Shown: one piece after another, positions 33,073-42,100 of the stretch | Layout: each line of letters begins with the position of its first letter | How positions within the stretch are numbered: position 1 is the first letter of the stretch | Assembly (NCBI GenBank): GCA_947625015.1 | Contig: CANQMR010000023.1 | Coordinates: 1-54,624 of the forward strand | DNA length: 54,624 nt | Direction: 5' to 3' | Origin: an uncultured Lachnospiraceae bacterium | GTDB lineage: Bacteria; Bacillota; Clostridia; Lachnospirales; Lachnospiraceae | Program-made: the position numbers and the translations under genes | The notes under the pieces: model-generated | The model's database searches: none | Seen by the model: the letters and a program-made list of their open reading frames with translations, nothing else | Told to the model about the DNA's origin: nothing

Positions 33073-34227
33073 ATGATTACAGTATTATCCCATATTTTTA
33101 TCAGGCAGCGGGAGGGAGCCGCCGGGCGGCGGGCCTACGGAACGCTTTGCAGTATAGTGGGAATTTTGTTGAATATTTTGTTGTTTGCCGGTAAATATGC
33201 GGCGGGAACGGTAAGCGGCTCGGTGGCCATTGTGGCGGACGCTTTTAACAATCTTTCTGACGCAGGTTCGTCCGTCATTACACTGGTGGGCTTTGTCTTT
33301 GCCGGAAAAAAGCCGGATTCGGATCATCCTTTCGGCCATGGGCGTGTAGAGTATGTGTCCGGATTTCTGGTGGCCATGGTTATTCTGCTCATGGGACTGG
33401 AACTTTTGCAGGATTCGATTTATAAAATTATTCACCCGGAGTCGGTGGAGACCGGCGCTTTGGTAATTGCCATGCTGTTGGCATCGATTCTGGTAAAGCT
33501 CTATATGGCGTTTTACAATTATGCCATAGGAAAGCGGATTGATTCGGCGGCTATGGCGGCGACGGCAACGGACTCCCTGTCGGATGTGGCTGCAACCTCT
33601 GTGGTGCTTGTGGCTGTACTGGTTATGAAATATACCGGCGTCAATGTGGACGGCATATGCGGCGTGGTGGTAGCGTTGTTCATTCTGTATGCCGGTTATT
33701 CTGCGGCAAAGGATACGTTGGATCCACTGCTGGGCCGGGCACCGGATCCGGAATTGGTGGACCGGATAAAAGAGATTGTGTTGGAGCACGAAGGAGTGTT
33801 AGGCGTCCACGACCTGCTGGTACACGACTATGGGCCGGGCAGAAGGGTGGCTTCTATCCATGCCGAAGCGCCGGGAAACCGGAGCGTGTATGAAATACAT
33901 GAAATCGTTGACCATATCGAAAGGGAAATCAAGGAAAAGTTGGACTGCGACATGGTAATCCATGTAGACCCGGTGGACCCGGATAATGCGGAGACCAAAA
34001 GGCTGAAAGCAATGGTGGAGACAATGGTAAAATCCATTGATGAGCGAATGACAATCCATGATTTTCATGTAGTGACTTCCATCAATGTAAAGCGGCTGAT
34101 TTTTGATGCGGAAGCGCCCTACGACCTTAAAATGGATGTGGAAGAGATCAAGAACAGGCTGGAAAAAATGGTGAAGGAATCAGAGGGGAATTATATGGCG
34201 ATGGTCAACGTGGACCGGGTAGATTAA
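33073..34227 (+). CDS. Cation diffusion facilitator family transporter
   Basis: A 384-residue proton-driven exporter of divalent metals (Zn, Mn, Fe or Co). Six membrane helices in the first ~215 residues, with the metal site DAFNNLSD in helix 2 and the family motif DSDHPFGHGR before helix 3. Helix 5 has the paired site ATDSLSDVAAT. The C-terminal cytoplasmic part is a ZT-dimer domain (DLLVHDYGPGRRVASIHAE) with an additional ~80-residue ferredoxin-like repeat. The start has GCAGGAGGAGAT directly upstream. It seems monocistronic. Confidence 0.94.
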   Translation: MITVLSHIFIRQREGAAGRRAYGTLCSIVGILLNILLFAGKYAAGTVSGSVAIVADAFNNLSDAGSSVITLVGFVFAGKKPDSDHPFGHGRVEYVSGFLVAMVILLMGLELLQDSIYKIIHPESVETGALVIAMLLASILVKLYMAFYNYAIGKRIDSAAMAATATDSLSDVAATSVVLVAVLVMKYTGVNVDGICGVVVALFILYAGYSAAKDTLDPLLGRAPDPELVDRIKEIVLEHEGVLGVHDLLVHDYGPGRRVASIHAEAPGNRSVYEIHEIVDHIEREIKEKLDCDMVIHVDPVDPDNAETKRLKAMVETMVKSIDERMTIHDFHVVTSINVKRLIFDAEAPYDLKMDVEEIKNRLEKMVKESEGNYMAMVNVDRVD

Positions 34228-34387
34228 AAATGCGAAAATATTCACAGGATGAACACATATTTTGTATATGGTATAGGTTAATGTAAAACCGATTGAGTAA
34301 TAAAAAATGACTTTGCACATAATATACTTAAAAGGCAGTGTCAGGCAGCTTATGAGAACAAGTACTTAAGAAATGGAGGAATGGAAT

Positions 34388-35191
34388 ATGCTTAGTTTAG
34401 CTTTGGCGGGATTCGCCGGATTTATGGAGACGGCCGGAAATCTGGTTATGGGCGCTTATCATTATGGCTATCATTACGGATATGGTTATGGCGGAGGTTA
34501 TCTGTCGTATCTCATTTTTATGCTTCCGGCTCTTTTGCTGGGACTGTGGGCCCAGGCGAAGGTGTCTACGACCTTCAACAAATATAACAAAATTAACAAT
34601 TCCAGAGGCATGACGGGAGCGGAAGCGGCAAGAATGGTGTTAGACCAGAACGGGCTTTCCTATGTCCGCATTGAACATGTCAATGGAAAGCTGACGGACC
34701 ATTATGATCCGAGAGATAATGTAATCAGGCTGTCTTCGGCGGTCCATGATTCCACCTCCATTGGGGCTATCGGGGTTGCCTGCCATGAGGCGGGACACGC
34801 AGTACAGCATGCGGAGGAATACACGCCGATTCGGATTCGGAGCGCGATTATTCCGGTCTGTAATTTCGGTTCTGCCTTAGGTCCGATTTTAATTGTAATC
34901 GGCTGTCTTTTTGCGGGGAACAAATTCGGTCTGACTCTGGCGTTTGCGGGGATTCTGCTCTATTCCTTAGTGGCGCTCTTTCAGCTTGTCACCCTGCCGG
35001 TGGAATTTGACGCTTCCGCCAGGGCGCTTAAGGTGCTTGGCAACAGCGCAATGTTTGCGGATCAGGATTACAAGGGAGCCAAAAAGGTGTTAAGCGCGGC
35101 GGCTATGACTTATGTGGCAGCCTTAGTCACCACTGTTTTGCAGATTTTGTATTATGTTATGGTTATATTTGGCTCCAGAAGAAACGATTAA
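34388..35191 (+). CDS. Membrane zinc metallopeptidase (YugP-like)
   Basis: A 267-residue integral membrane protein with the zinc protease motif HEAGHAVQH, expected to act at the inner face of the membrane. Four or five hydrophobic segments flank it; residues 17-40 are Tyr/Gly/His-rich (YHYGYHYGYGYGGGY), which is typical of this family. The conserved LTDHYDPRDNVIRLS precedes the active site. The ATG at 34388 is used (GGAGG 8 bases upstream); the in-frame ATG at 34373 is embedded in that ribosome site. Substrate unknown. Confidence 0.88.
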   Translation: MLSLALAGFAGFMETAGNLVMGAYHYGYHYGYGYGGGYLSYLIFMLPALLLGLWAQAKVSTTFNKYNKINNSRGMTGAEAARMVLDQNGLSYVRIEHVNGKLTDHYDPRDNVIRLSSAVHDSTSIGAIGVACHEAGHAVQHAEEYTPIRIRSAIIPVCNFGSALGPILIVIGCLFAGNKFGLTLAFAGILLYSLVALFQLVTLPVEFDASARALKVLGNSAMFADQDYKGAKKVLSAAAMTYVAALVTTVLQILYYVMVIFGSRRND

Positions 35192-35257
35192 ACGGGCGAA
35201 TGAAGATGAATTAATATTTGTAACAAAATTGCAAGAATTTGTTTAGAAAGTATTTAT

Positions 35258-35286
35258 TTGACTTTTGTTCGGGGTACTGATATGAT
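35258..35286 (+). promoter_or_regulatory. Promoter for the DUF1002 gene
   Basis: TTGACT (35258-35263), exact 17-base spacer, TATGAT (35281-35286). Confidence 0.65.
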
Positions 35287-35376
35287 AACAGAGTTATATG
35301 TAGTTGGTGCGGCGGAGTTTGCGGCGCAGAGATGAAGAGCGGGCGGATTGCGGTCTGCCTGTCAGGGAGGAAGAAT

Positions 35377-36285
35377 ATGAAGAAGAGATTATATAAGCGT
35401 GTGACGGCAGTGGCGCTTGCAGCCGCAATGCTGTTATCATTACCGGTAGCGGGACTTCAGGTGAAGGCGGATGCAGTGGCAGATGCGGATCCATCAGATG
35501 TGTATGTGTCCTTTGGCGCAGATCTAAAGGATAGTGAGAAAGAGACGGTAATGGATCTTTTGGGAATTACCGAGGATGAGTTGGAAGATTTTACGGTAGG
35601 CGAGATTACCAATGAAGATGAGCACAAATATCTTGGGGATTATCTGGACAGCAGTGTGATTGGCTCAAGGGCCCTGTCTTCTGTTATCGTTGTGCTTGGC
35701 GAAGACGGCGACGGCATTGATGTGGAGACAAAGAATATTTCTTACTGTACTTCGGGCATGTATACCAACGCCCTGATTACTGCGGGCATTGAAAATGCAG
35801 ACGTTGTTGTGGCAGGTCCTTTTGAGATTACGGGTACTGCCGCATTAGTAGGCGCCATGAAGGCGTATTCCGAACTTACCGGCGAAGAGATTTCCGAGGA
35901 GAGCATGGATACAGCGGTGAATGAACTGGTAGTTACCAGTGAGATGGCGGAGGGCATTAATCCGGAAGATGTTGAACAGTTGATGGCTTTTGTCAAGGCA
36001 AAAGTTGTGGAAGGCGGTTTGGACAGTGATGAAGCAATCAGCGAGGCTATTGACGAAGGCGCGGAGCAGTTGGGCGTTTCCCTTACCGAGGAGGAAAAAC
36101 AGACCATCATATCGCTGATGAAGAAGATTGGAGATCTGGATTTGGATCTTGACAGCATGAAAGAACAGGCAAAAGATCTGTTCAACAAGTTAGAGGATAT
36201 GGGAATTGACAAGGAACAGGCCAAGAATTTCCTGCAAAAGATCTGGGAAGCAGTGAAGGACTTCTTTACCAATCTCTTTGGATGA
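35377..36285 (+). CDS. Secreted DUF1002 family protein (YpuA-like)
   Basis: A 302-residue exported protein with a signal peptide (KKRLYKRVTAVALAAAML, cleavage probably after QVKADA). The mature part has the DUF1002 pattern: YVSFGADLKDSEKETVMDLLG, GSRALSSVIV and DVVVAGPFEITGTAALVGAM. The C-terminal third is acidic and helical and could be a coiled coil. The function is unknown; B. subtilis YpuA is a cell-surface protein. The ATG at 35377 is used (AGGGAGG upstream, signal peptide starts there). Own promoter upstream and strong terminator downstream. Confidence 0.88.
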   Translation: MKKRLYKRVTAVALAAAMLLSLPVAGLQVKADAVADADPSDVYVSFGADLKDSEKETVMDLLGITEDELEDFTVGEITNEDEHKYLGDYLDSSVIGSRALSSVIVVLGEDGDGIDVETKNISYCTSGMYTNALITAGIENADVVVAGPFEITGTAALVGAMKAYSELTGEEISEESMDTAVNELVVTSEMAEGINPEDVEQLMAFVKAKVVEGGLDSDEAISEAIDEGAEQLGVSLTEEEKQTIISLMKKIGDLDLDLDSMKEQAKDLFNKLEDMGIDKEQAKNFLQKIWEAVKDFFTNLFG

Positions 36286-36346
36286 TGAAGAATAAACATG
36301 AATTAAGTGTGAAAATAATTGTAATTTTTACAAATAGTGGTAGAAT

Positions 36347-36382
36347 AACCATGGTAATTTAATTTACCATGGTTGTTTTTTT
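36347..36382 (+). terminator. Intrinsic terminator after the DUF1002 gene
   Basis: AACCATGGTAA (36347-36357) pairs perfectly with TTACCATGGTT (36364-36374), loop of 6 bases, followed by a T-rich tract. Confidence 0.93.
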
Positions 36383-36420
36383 CATTTTCGTACATACTAC
36401 ATTTAATAAGGTGAAAAGGA

Positions 36421-37341
36421 ATGGAGTATGTTATGTTTTACGAATTAAAACGGGGAAGGGCAGGTTTGATTACCTTTCAGGAACTTCAGGACGATTATGT
36501 GATGTACGGCTTTCCGGAAAAAACGGTGGAGGAATGTAAGCGGAATCTCTATAACTTCCGGAGCGACGCCATGGTCGCTTCCAATCTGGTTTTTGTTGTA
36601 TTGGATCTCTTGAATTTTCAGGATGTTTTTGGGGAAAAGGATAGAGTGGCAATCTATATGCGTAACGACTTATGTCTGATTGTGGATATTAAAGATGAGG
36701 ATGAAAGCATAAGAAAACTTTTTGAAGATACGGTAAAACGCTACGAAACGGAAGGACAGGGCATCAAGGAGACCGTACCGGAAAAGTTTCTCTATCATTT
36801 TATGAATAACTTAGTCCGGGAGGATAAGAAGTTTTTAGAGAACATGGAGTTTCACATGAGCGTGTTAGAGACGCGGATTTTAAAAGAACACGTGAACCCC
36901 GGATTTATCAATGAGATTCTGTCCCTGCGGCGGGAACTGATGTATATCTGGAATTATTACGAGCAGTTGATTGACGTGGGAGAAGTGCTCAAGGATAATG
37001 AAAATGATCTGTTTCCGGAGGAAAATGTCCGGCGGTTTTCCCATTTTGCAGAGAGGACGGCCAGGCTCAGCGAGAATGTGAAGCATTTAAAGGAGTATTC
37101 GGTACAGCTGCGGGAGACGCATGACGCCATGCTCGATTATAACCTGAATAATATTATGAAGCTCTTTACGGTAATTACCACCATTTTTCTTCCGTTGACG
37201 CTGATTGCCGGCTGGTATGGAATGAACTTTGAGTATATGCCGGAGCTTCACTGGCGGTATGGTTATCTGGGGGTAATCGTGTTTTCTACGGTGGTCGTGT
37301 TAATCTGCATTGTGGCGTTTAAAAAATATAAATTATTATAA
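36421..37341 (+). CDS. CorA-family magnesium transporter
   Basis: A 306-residue divalent cation channel of the CorA/2-TM-GxN family. A soluble alpha/beta N-terminal part, a long helical stalk (about residues 150-250) and two C-terminal membrane helices joined by the selectivity motif YGMNF ([13 protein letters not shown]). The C-terminal tail is basic (KKYKLL). Full length. The ATG at 36421 follows AAGGTGAAAAGGA; an ATG four codons later (36433, FYELKRG) is closer to the usual family start and is an alternative. Confidence 0.92.
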   Translation: MEYVMFYELKRGRAGLITFQELQDDYVMYGFPEKTVEECKRNLYNFRSDAMVASNLVFVVLDLLNFQDVFGEKDRVAIYMRNDLCLIVDIKDEDESIRKLFEDTVKRYETEGQGIKETVPEKFLYHFMNNLVREDKKFLENMEFHMSVLETRILKEHVNPGFINEILSLRRELMYIWNYYEQLIDVGEVLKDNENDLFPEENVRRFSHFAERTARLSENVKHLKEYSVQLRETHDAMLDYNLNNIMKLFTVITTIFLPLTLIAGWYGMNFEYMPELHWRYGYLGVIVFSTVVVLICIVAFKKYKLL

Positions 37342-37388
37342 ATTATATGAATACCTGGGAAAACTCAGGGAGGATTTAGGAGGTACCC

Positions 37389-39752
37389 ATGATAAATGAG
37401 ATATTGACAGGCTTGGCAGTGTTATTCATACTGTCTGCCATAGCGGGAATTGTGACAAAACGAATCGGCGGGAAATTGTTTTTCCTGGTGCTTGATACCA
37501 TCGGGCTTTCGATGCTGACTTTTGCCCAGGGAGGCGTTGCCCGGACCGGAGGCGTGATGCAGGGAATCTTCCTGCTTCCGGCGCTGCTCGGATTTGTGCT
37601 GCTGGTATATGCTGTCTGCCGGACAAATCATATTGAGACAGTGGACCAGCTTACCGGCGTAAGACAGGGAATGCCTTATGTCTTTGCGGCAGCGGTGGTA
37701 TTTGCCGTAGTGATTACAGGGCTCCCCGGTACGGGAAGCTATGTGGGATATTTCTTTTCCGTTTCCGTCCACTTAGCGGCAGAGGGCGGCATTTTGTCCT
37801 GGATTGGTCTGGCAGGGGTGGCGCTTGGCTTTGTCAATGCCTGTCTGATTACTTTTTCTATCCTCAAACCGGCATATCTGCCGGGGGAGAAGAAGAAAGG
37901 CCTGCCGGTATGGGCCGGGGCCATTTTTGTTCTGCTTGCTTTAGCGCTCATCGCCGGCGGTATGTTCCACACCCAGATCTTTGCCCTAAACGGGTTTAAG
38001 GGAGAGAATAATTACGGTCTGCTGATTTTATGGCTGTTCCCTGTGCTTGGGGGAATAATTGCCTTTGCTTTGGGAAAAAAGAGCCATTCCACGAGAAATG
38101 ACTGGGTGGATATTATGATGTTTGTGGAAACGGTCATGCTGGTCTGCATGGGATATGAACTGGTAAAGAACTGGTCTAATTTGTCGCTTGACTTTAACAG
38201 CTTCTTTGTGCTGGGCTTTCATATGAGCATGGATTCCGTAAAACTTTTGCTCTGCGCCGTCTTCGTCTTCCTGTTCGGCGTTGTAAGCTGCTTTATGAAG
38301 GAGTCTTTGAAGCGGGAAAAGGGAAGTAACCGCTACATACTTCTCTATATGGGACTGTTTAGCATGGCGTTGGGCGCGCTGCTGACGGAGGATTTCTTTG
38401 AATTTACCATGTTTACCGGTTTTTCTCTGCTTATGGCTTATCCGTTGATGATACATAGAAATAACGCCAATGAATTAAAATATACGGGTCATTATATCCT
38501 GTTTTCCATGCTGGCAATTTTTCTGATGATGGGCGGCTTTTTGACTGCCCTGGTCTATGTGGGCGCAACGAAATATGTGAATTTTTATTCCTCCGTTATC
38601 TTGAACGGTTACAATAAGCTGGAGTTTGCCGGTGGGATTTTGATGTTTTTAGGCTTTGCCATCTGCGCGGGCCTGTTTCCCCTGCATTTTCCTGTGGCGA
38701 AAGCCAACTCGTACTGCCTGATGGAGACTTCGGCAGTCTACACCTGCGGGATTTCTAAGTTAGGCGTGTTGGGCGTTTTGCTGTTAGGAGCCAATTTCTT
38801 AAACGGTAGCGGCATTTATGGGAAAACTTTGCTTGTTATGGGAATCGCAACGGCAGTCTGGGGAATCGGTACGACCATGACTTCAACGGATATCCGCAGG
38901 ATTTTGATGGGGCTGAATATGGCGGCGAACGGGGTGATTACCCTGTCTGCGGGGCTGATGGTGGTAGGCGGGGATACCAACGCCTATGCGGTAAAGAGCA
39001 GCCTTTATCTGCTGGCGGTGTCTTCTGTGTCGTTAGCAGTTCTCTATATGACGGCATTGGAACTGGTGCGGGAAAAGGATACTTATGAGATAAAAGGATT
39101 GATTGCCGCCGGGAAACCGCATAAACTGTTGACCGTTGCCGGTTTTCTGGCCTGCGCCAGCCTGATAGGCGTTCCCGGAACCGCCGGTTTCCTTGGCTAT
39201 TCCATGTTGTATCAGTTTATCTTAAAGATTGCAGGCTGGAAATGGCTTATGGTATTGTTCCTGATTCTGTGGGCGTTTTTTGCCACAGCGGTAGTCCGGG
39301 TATTTATGAAATTTTTTGTCAGCGAGAAAGATAAGACGATAAAAATCCTGTCGGAAGAGGAACATTCTGTGGAGAATGAAGCAGATGGCGGCGAGGAAAA
39401 GCCGCAGGAAAAAACGCCTGCCCCCTACAGGACGGGAGAAGTGCTTTTGCTCATTTTTGGGCTTTTGCAGGTGGCGGTGGGCCTGTTCCCAGCGTTTACC
39501 GTTGAGAAATTATCCGAGGCAGTGAACCTTTATTTTAAGGGGAGAGAGCTTTCCGGCGCAGTTGCTTATTATACAAAGGAAATGTGGATTGTCTTTGCAA
39601 TTGTGGCTGTACTGTGCCTGATTCTTTACGTCAATCTGGTGCATGGGATTTTGCTTAGGGCAGTACGCAACAAAAAGAACCGGAAATTGCAGGAGGAGAA
39701 CGCCGGACAGCAAGAGGAAGGACAGGAGGAAAACGGGCAGGAGAATCGTTAA
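37389..39752 (+). CDS. Orphan complex I/Mrp antiporter-like membrane subunit
   Basis: A 787-residue, highly hydrophobic protein (about 18-20 helices) of the proton-conducting membrane transporter family (NuoL/M/N, MrpA/D). The central part has the pair typical of this fold, HFPVAKANSYC and TCGISKLGVLGVLL (conserved lysine), then GVPGTAGFLGYSMLYQ. An earlier GLPGTGSYVGYFF (about residue 115) echoes that last motif, so the N-terminal 190 residues may derive from a second, truncated antiporter unit. The C-terminus is a charged Glu/Gln-rich tail. No other complex I, Mrp or hydrogenase genes are near. AGGAGGTACCC precedes the ATG. Confidence 0.82.
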   Translation: MINEILTGLAVLFILSAIAGIVTKRIGGKLFFLVLDTIGLSMLTFAQGGVARTGGVMQGIFLLPALLGFVLLVYAVCRTNHIETVDQLTGVRQGMPYVFAAAVVFAVVITGLPGTGSYVGYFFSVSVHLAAEGGILSWIGLAGVALGFVNACLITFSILKPAYLPGEKKKGLPVWAGAIFVLLALALIAGGMFHTQIFALNGFKGENNYGLLILWLFPVLGGIIAFALGKKSHSTRNDWVDIMMFVETVMLVCMGYELVKNWSNLSLDFNSFFVLGFHMSMDSVKLLLCAVFVFLFGVVSCFMKESLKREKGSNRYILLYMGLFSMALGALLTEDFFEFTMFTGFSLLMAYPLMIHRNNANELKYTGHYILFSMLAIFLMMGGFLTALVYVGATKYVNFYSSVILNGYNKLEFAGGILMFLGFAICAGLFPLHFPVAKANSYCLMETSAVYTCGISKLGVLGVLLLGANFLNGSGIYGKTLLVMGIATAVWGIGTTMTSTDIRRILMGLNMAANGVITLSAGLMVVGGDTNAYAVKSSLYLLAVSSVSLAVLYMTALELVREKDTYEIKGLIAAGKPHKLLTVAGFLACASLIGVPGTAGFLGYSMLYQFILKIAGWKWLMVLFLILWAFFATAVVRVFMKFFVSEKDKTIKILSEEEHSVENEADGGEEKPQEKTPAPYRTGEVLLLIFGLLQVAVGLFPAFTVEKLSEAVNLYFKGRELSGAVAYYTKEMWIVFAIVAVLCLILYVNLVHGILLRAVRNKKNRKLQEENAGQQEEGQEENGQENR

Positions 39753-39804
39753 GGCAGTAAGAGAAGGCCGGAAAGAAAAGGAGAATGAGGGAGGATAAGT
39801 AGAG

Positions 39805-41154
39805 ATGAAAGGTTCCATGGAGCTGGATATGACGGAAGGAAAGCCCCTGCGGCTGATTCTGTTGTTTTCCCTGCCGATTTTGTTCGGAAATCTGTTCCAG
39901 CAGTTTTATAATGTGACGGATACAGCCATTGTGGGAAATATTCTGGGTGACGACGCCTTGGCGGCAGTGGGGGCGTCCGCTCCCTTTTTCAGCCTGATGA
40001 CCGGGCTGGCGGTGGGTGCAACAAATGGATTTTCCATGATTTTGGCAAGGTACTATGGGGCGAAAGATTCGGCTGCCCTCAAAAAAGCGGTCTATATGAC
40101 GTATGTGTTGTGCGGCGTGATTGGCGTGGTCCTTACGGTGGCGGCGCTTTTGGGAATACGCCCTTTGCTTTTGGTGCTCGGCACGCCGGCCTCCATTATG
40201 GAAGATGCAGTGGCCTATCTCCGGATTGCCATGGGCGGTCTTTTGATTACCCTTGCCTATAATATGTTTGCCGGGATGATGCGCGCCATCGGCAATAGCG
40301 TGATGCCTTTGGTGTTTCTGGTGATTGCATCTTTAGTGAATATCGGATTGGATTTTCTGTTTGTGGCAGGCTTTCACATGGGAGTCGGAGGCGCCGCTTT
40401 GGCGACGGTGCTGGCGCAGTTAGTCTCTGTTATTGCCAGTCTGTGGTATCTGCTTGTCCGCTGCCCGGAGCTTAAGATTCAGAAGGAATATATGGTGTTT
40501 GAGAAAAAGGCGGCCGTCGATCTGCTGTCCACTGCTTTTTCCATGGCGCTTATGCTGGCAGTGGTATCTGTGGGTACCGTAGCTTTGCAAAGTGCAGTCA
40601 ACAGCTTTGATAAAGATGTGATTGCCGCTCATACCGCCGCCCGCAAATTAGACGAACTCTTTATGATTCCGTTGTCCACTTTTTCCATTACGGCTTCCAC
40701 CTACGGCAGCCAGAATTACGGCGCAGGCCGCATTGACCGCATAAAGGAGGGAATCTTTTGTACCTTTATGCTGGGCTTTATCTGGTCTACGGTCGGCGTA
40801 TTGGCCGTATATGGGGCGGGTCCCCTTATGGCGAAGTTAATCACCGGCTCCGACAATGCGGTTATCATCGATACGGCCGTTCAGTATATGCGGATTAATA
40901 TTCCGTTTTTCTACTTTTTGGTGCCCCTTTTAGTCCTGCGCTCTACCCTTCAGGGGCTTGGCCGCCGGGTAGTGCCGGTAATCGGAAGCGGCATTGAACT
41001 GACAGGCAAATTCCTGGTGGTTTTACTCCTTGCTCCCCGCTTAGGCTACTTAGGCGTCTGCATTTCCGAACCCATCATCTGGATTGTGTGCATGTGCCTT
41101 GTCATGTGGGACTTCTATACCCACATCCTCCATGCCCCTCCCAATCCCGCCTAA
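39805..41154 (+). CDS. MATE family efflux transporter
   Basis: A 449-residue drug or cation antiporter with 12 membrane helices. The family start is clear (PLRLILLFSLPILFGNLFQQFYNVTDTAIVG) and the second half repeats it (ELFMIPLSTFSITASTYGSQNYGAG). Substrate not predictable. GGGAGGATAAGTAGAG precedes the ATG. The gap to the preceding antiporter gene is 52 bases. The left tip of the third palindromic element starts 14 bases after the stop. Confidence 0.93.
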   Translation: MKGSMELDMTEGKPLRLILLFSLPILFGNLFQQFYNVTDTAIVGNILGDDALAAVGASAPFFSLMTGLAVGATNGFSMILARYYGAKDSAALKKAVYMTYVLCGVIGVVLTVAALLGIRPLLLVLGTPASIMEDAVAYLRIAMGGLLITLAYNMFAGMMRAIGNSVMPLVFLVIASLVNIGLDFLFVAGFHMGVGGAALATVLAQLVSVIASLWYLLVRCPELKIQKEYMVFEKKAAVDLLSTAFSMALMLAVVSVGTVALQSAVNSFDKDVIAAHTAARKLDELFMIPLSTFSITASTYGSQNYGAGRIDRIKEGIFCTFMLGFIWSTVGVLAVYGAGPLMAKLITGSDNAVIIDTAVQYMRINIPFFYFLVPLLVLRSTLQGLGRRVVPVIGSGIELTGKFLVVLLLAPRLGYLGVCISEPIIWIVCMCLVMWDFYTHILHAPPNPA

Positions 41155-41167
41155 ATCAACACACTCC

Positions 41168-41717
41168 TATATCCATTTTCCCGCCCGTACAGTTCCGGCC
41201 CGGCTTCACCGCCTCATCCCCGCCTACCCGCCCCGGAATGTCCCATTATACCGCCGAAAGAAAATTCCCTTCCTCTTTTTCTGACACGCGGTTTTTTAGA
41301 AATCCACTGCCGGGTTGTCCTGCATGAAGCACGTGCGGAGAAGTGTCTGAGCACCGGGTTTGGGGTGCTGGGCAAACATCTTAAGCCACGCTTGCGCTCT
41401 GTTAAGAACGCAGCGCTACTAAGCGCAGGACATGAAAACAACACGCACAAAAATTTTTATGTCCTCCGCAAGTACCGGCGTTCTTAAAGGGGCTTTAGAT
41501 GTTTCCCAGTCACCCCTTCCCGGTGTGAGTTCTTCGTAAGCACGTGCAATCAAACATGCAGGACAACCCGGCAGCAGGATTTCTTAAAACCGAAACCAGT
41601 GCAGAAAAAAGAGGAAGGGATTTTCTGCGGCGGTTTCTATGGAATACAGGGCGGATAAGCGGGGATGAGGCGGTGAAGCCGGGCCGGAAAAGTGATGCAG
41701 GCGGGAAAATTGATATA
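41168..41717. repeat. Long palindromic intergenic element, copy 3 (complete)
   Basis: A 550-base imperfect palindrome filling the gap between the MATE and acyl carrier protein genes. The outer arms include a perfect 29-base inverted match (41195-41223 against 41659-41687). The middle arms include a perfect 18-base match around GCCGGGTTGTCCTGCATG (41309-41326). The centre pairs AGGACAT (41427-41433) with ATGTCCT (41459-41465). None of these arms matches the corresponding arms of the copy at 15187, but the order and the conserved blocks are the same: GCGGTTTTTTAGAAATCC, CACGCTTGCGCTCTGTTAA (41387-41405), CTCCGCAAGTACCGGCGTT and GGATTTCTTAAAACCG (41577-41592). Confidence 0.92.
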
Positions 41718-41745
41718 AAATGTGGAATTATTTTTATTTTTTTTA

Positions 41746-41774
41746 TTGAACATTGGGTGCATTCGTATTAAAAT
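41746..41774 (+). promoter_or_regulatory. Promoter for the acyl carrier protein operon
   Basis: TTGAAC (41746-41751), exact 17-base spacer, TAAAAT (41769-41774), 28 bases outside the right tip of the palindromic element. Confidence 0.6.
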
Positions 41775-41828
41775 AGGGTTATGAGCGACTAACGCAGTTG
41801 TCGGACTATTTTATGGAGGTTACAGAGA

Positions 41829-42080
41829 ATGGAAAAGAAAGAGATTAAGGAGAAGTTATTGGAGATTATTGAGGAAGAGCTGCCAACCGTAGAGATTGAC
41901 AAGCTGGACACTCACGCTGCTTTTGCAGATGAATATGGGGTGGATTCCGTATCGCTGATTAAGATGATTGTGGATGCGGAGCAGACCTTTGATATCAAGT
42001 TTGACGACAGGGAGCTTGCCCTTAACAAGTATGCAAGCTTTGATGACGTCATTGATACAATCGAAGAAAAGTTACAGTAA
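41829..42080 (+). CDS. Acyl carrier protein
   Basis: An 83-residue acidic carrier protein. The phosphopantetheine attachment serine is Ser40 in YGVDSVSLIKMI. It is not beside fatty-acid genes; it opens a three-gene unit with a BtrH-like acyltransferase and a Sfp-type phosphopantetheinyl transferase, so it is probably a dedicated carrier for a specialised acyl group. GGAGG lies upstream of the ATG at a normal distance, and its own promoter sits at 41746. Confidence 0.92.
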   Translation: MEKKEIKEKLLEIIEEELPTVEIDKLDTHAAFADEYGVDSVSLIKMIVDAEQTFDIKFDDRELALNKYASFDDVIDTIEEKLQ

Positions 42081-42100
42081 TAGAAGGAGGAATATATATT

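Noticed and set aside
41084-41771. Small open frames across the palindrome at 41168
   Set aside because: Same reason as above; they change frame and sequence with the arms and have no coding signals.
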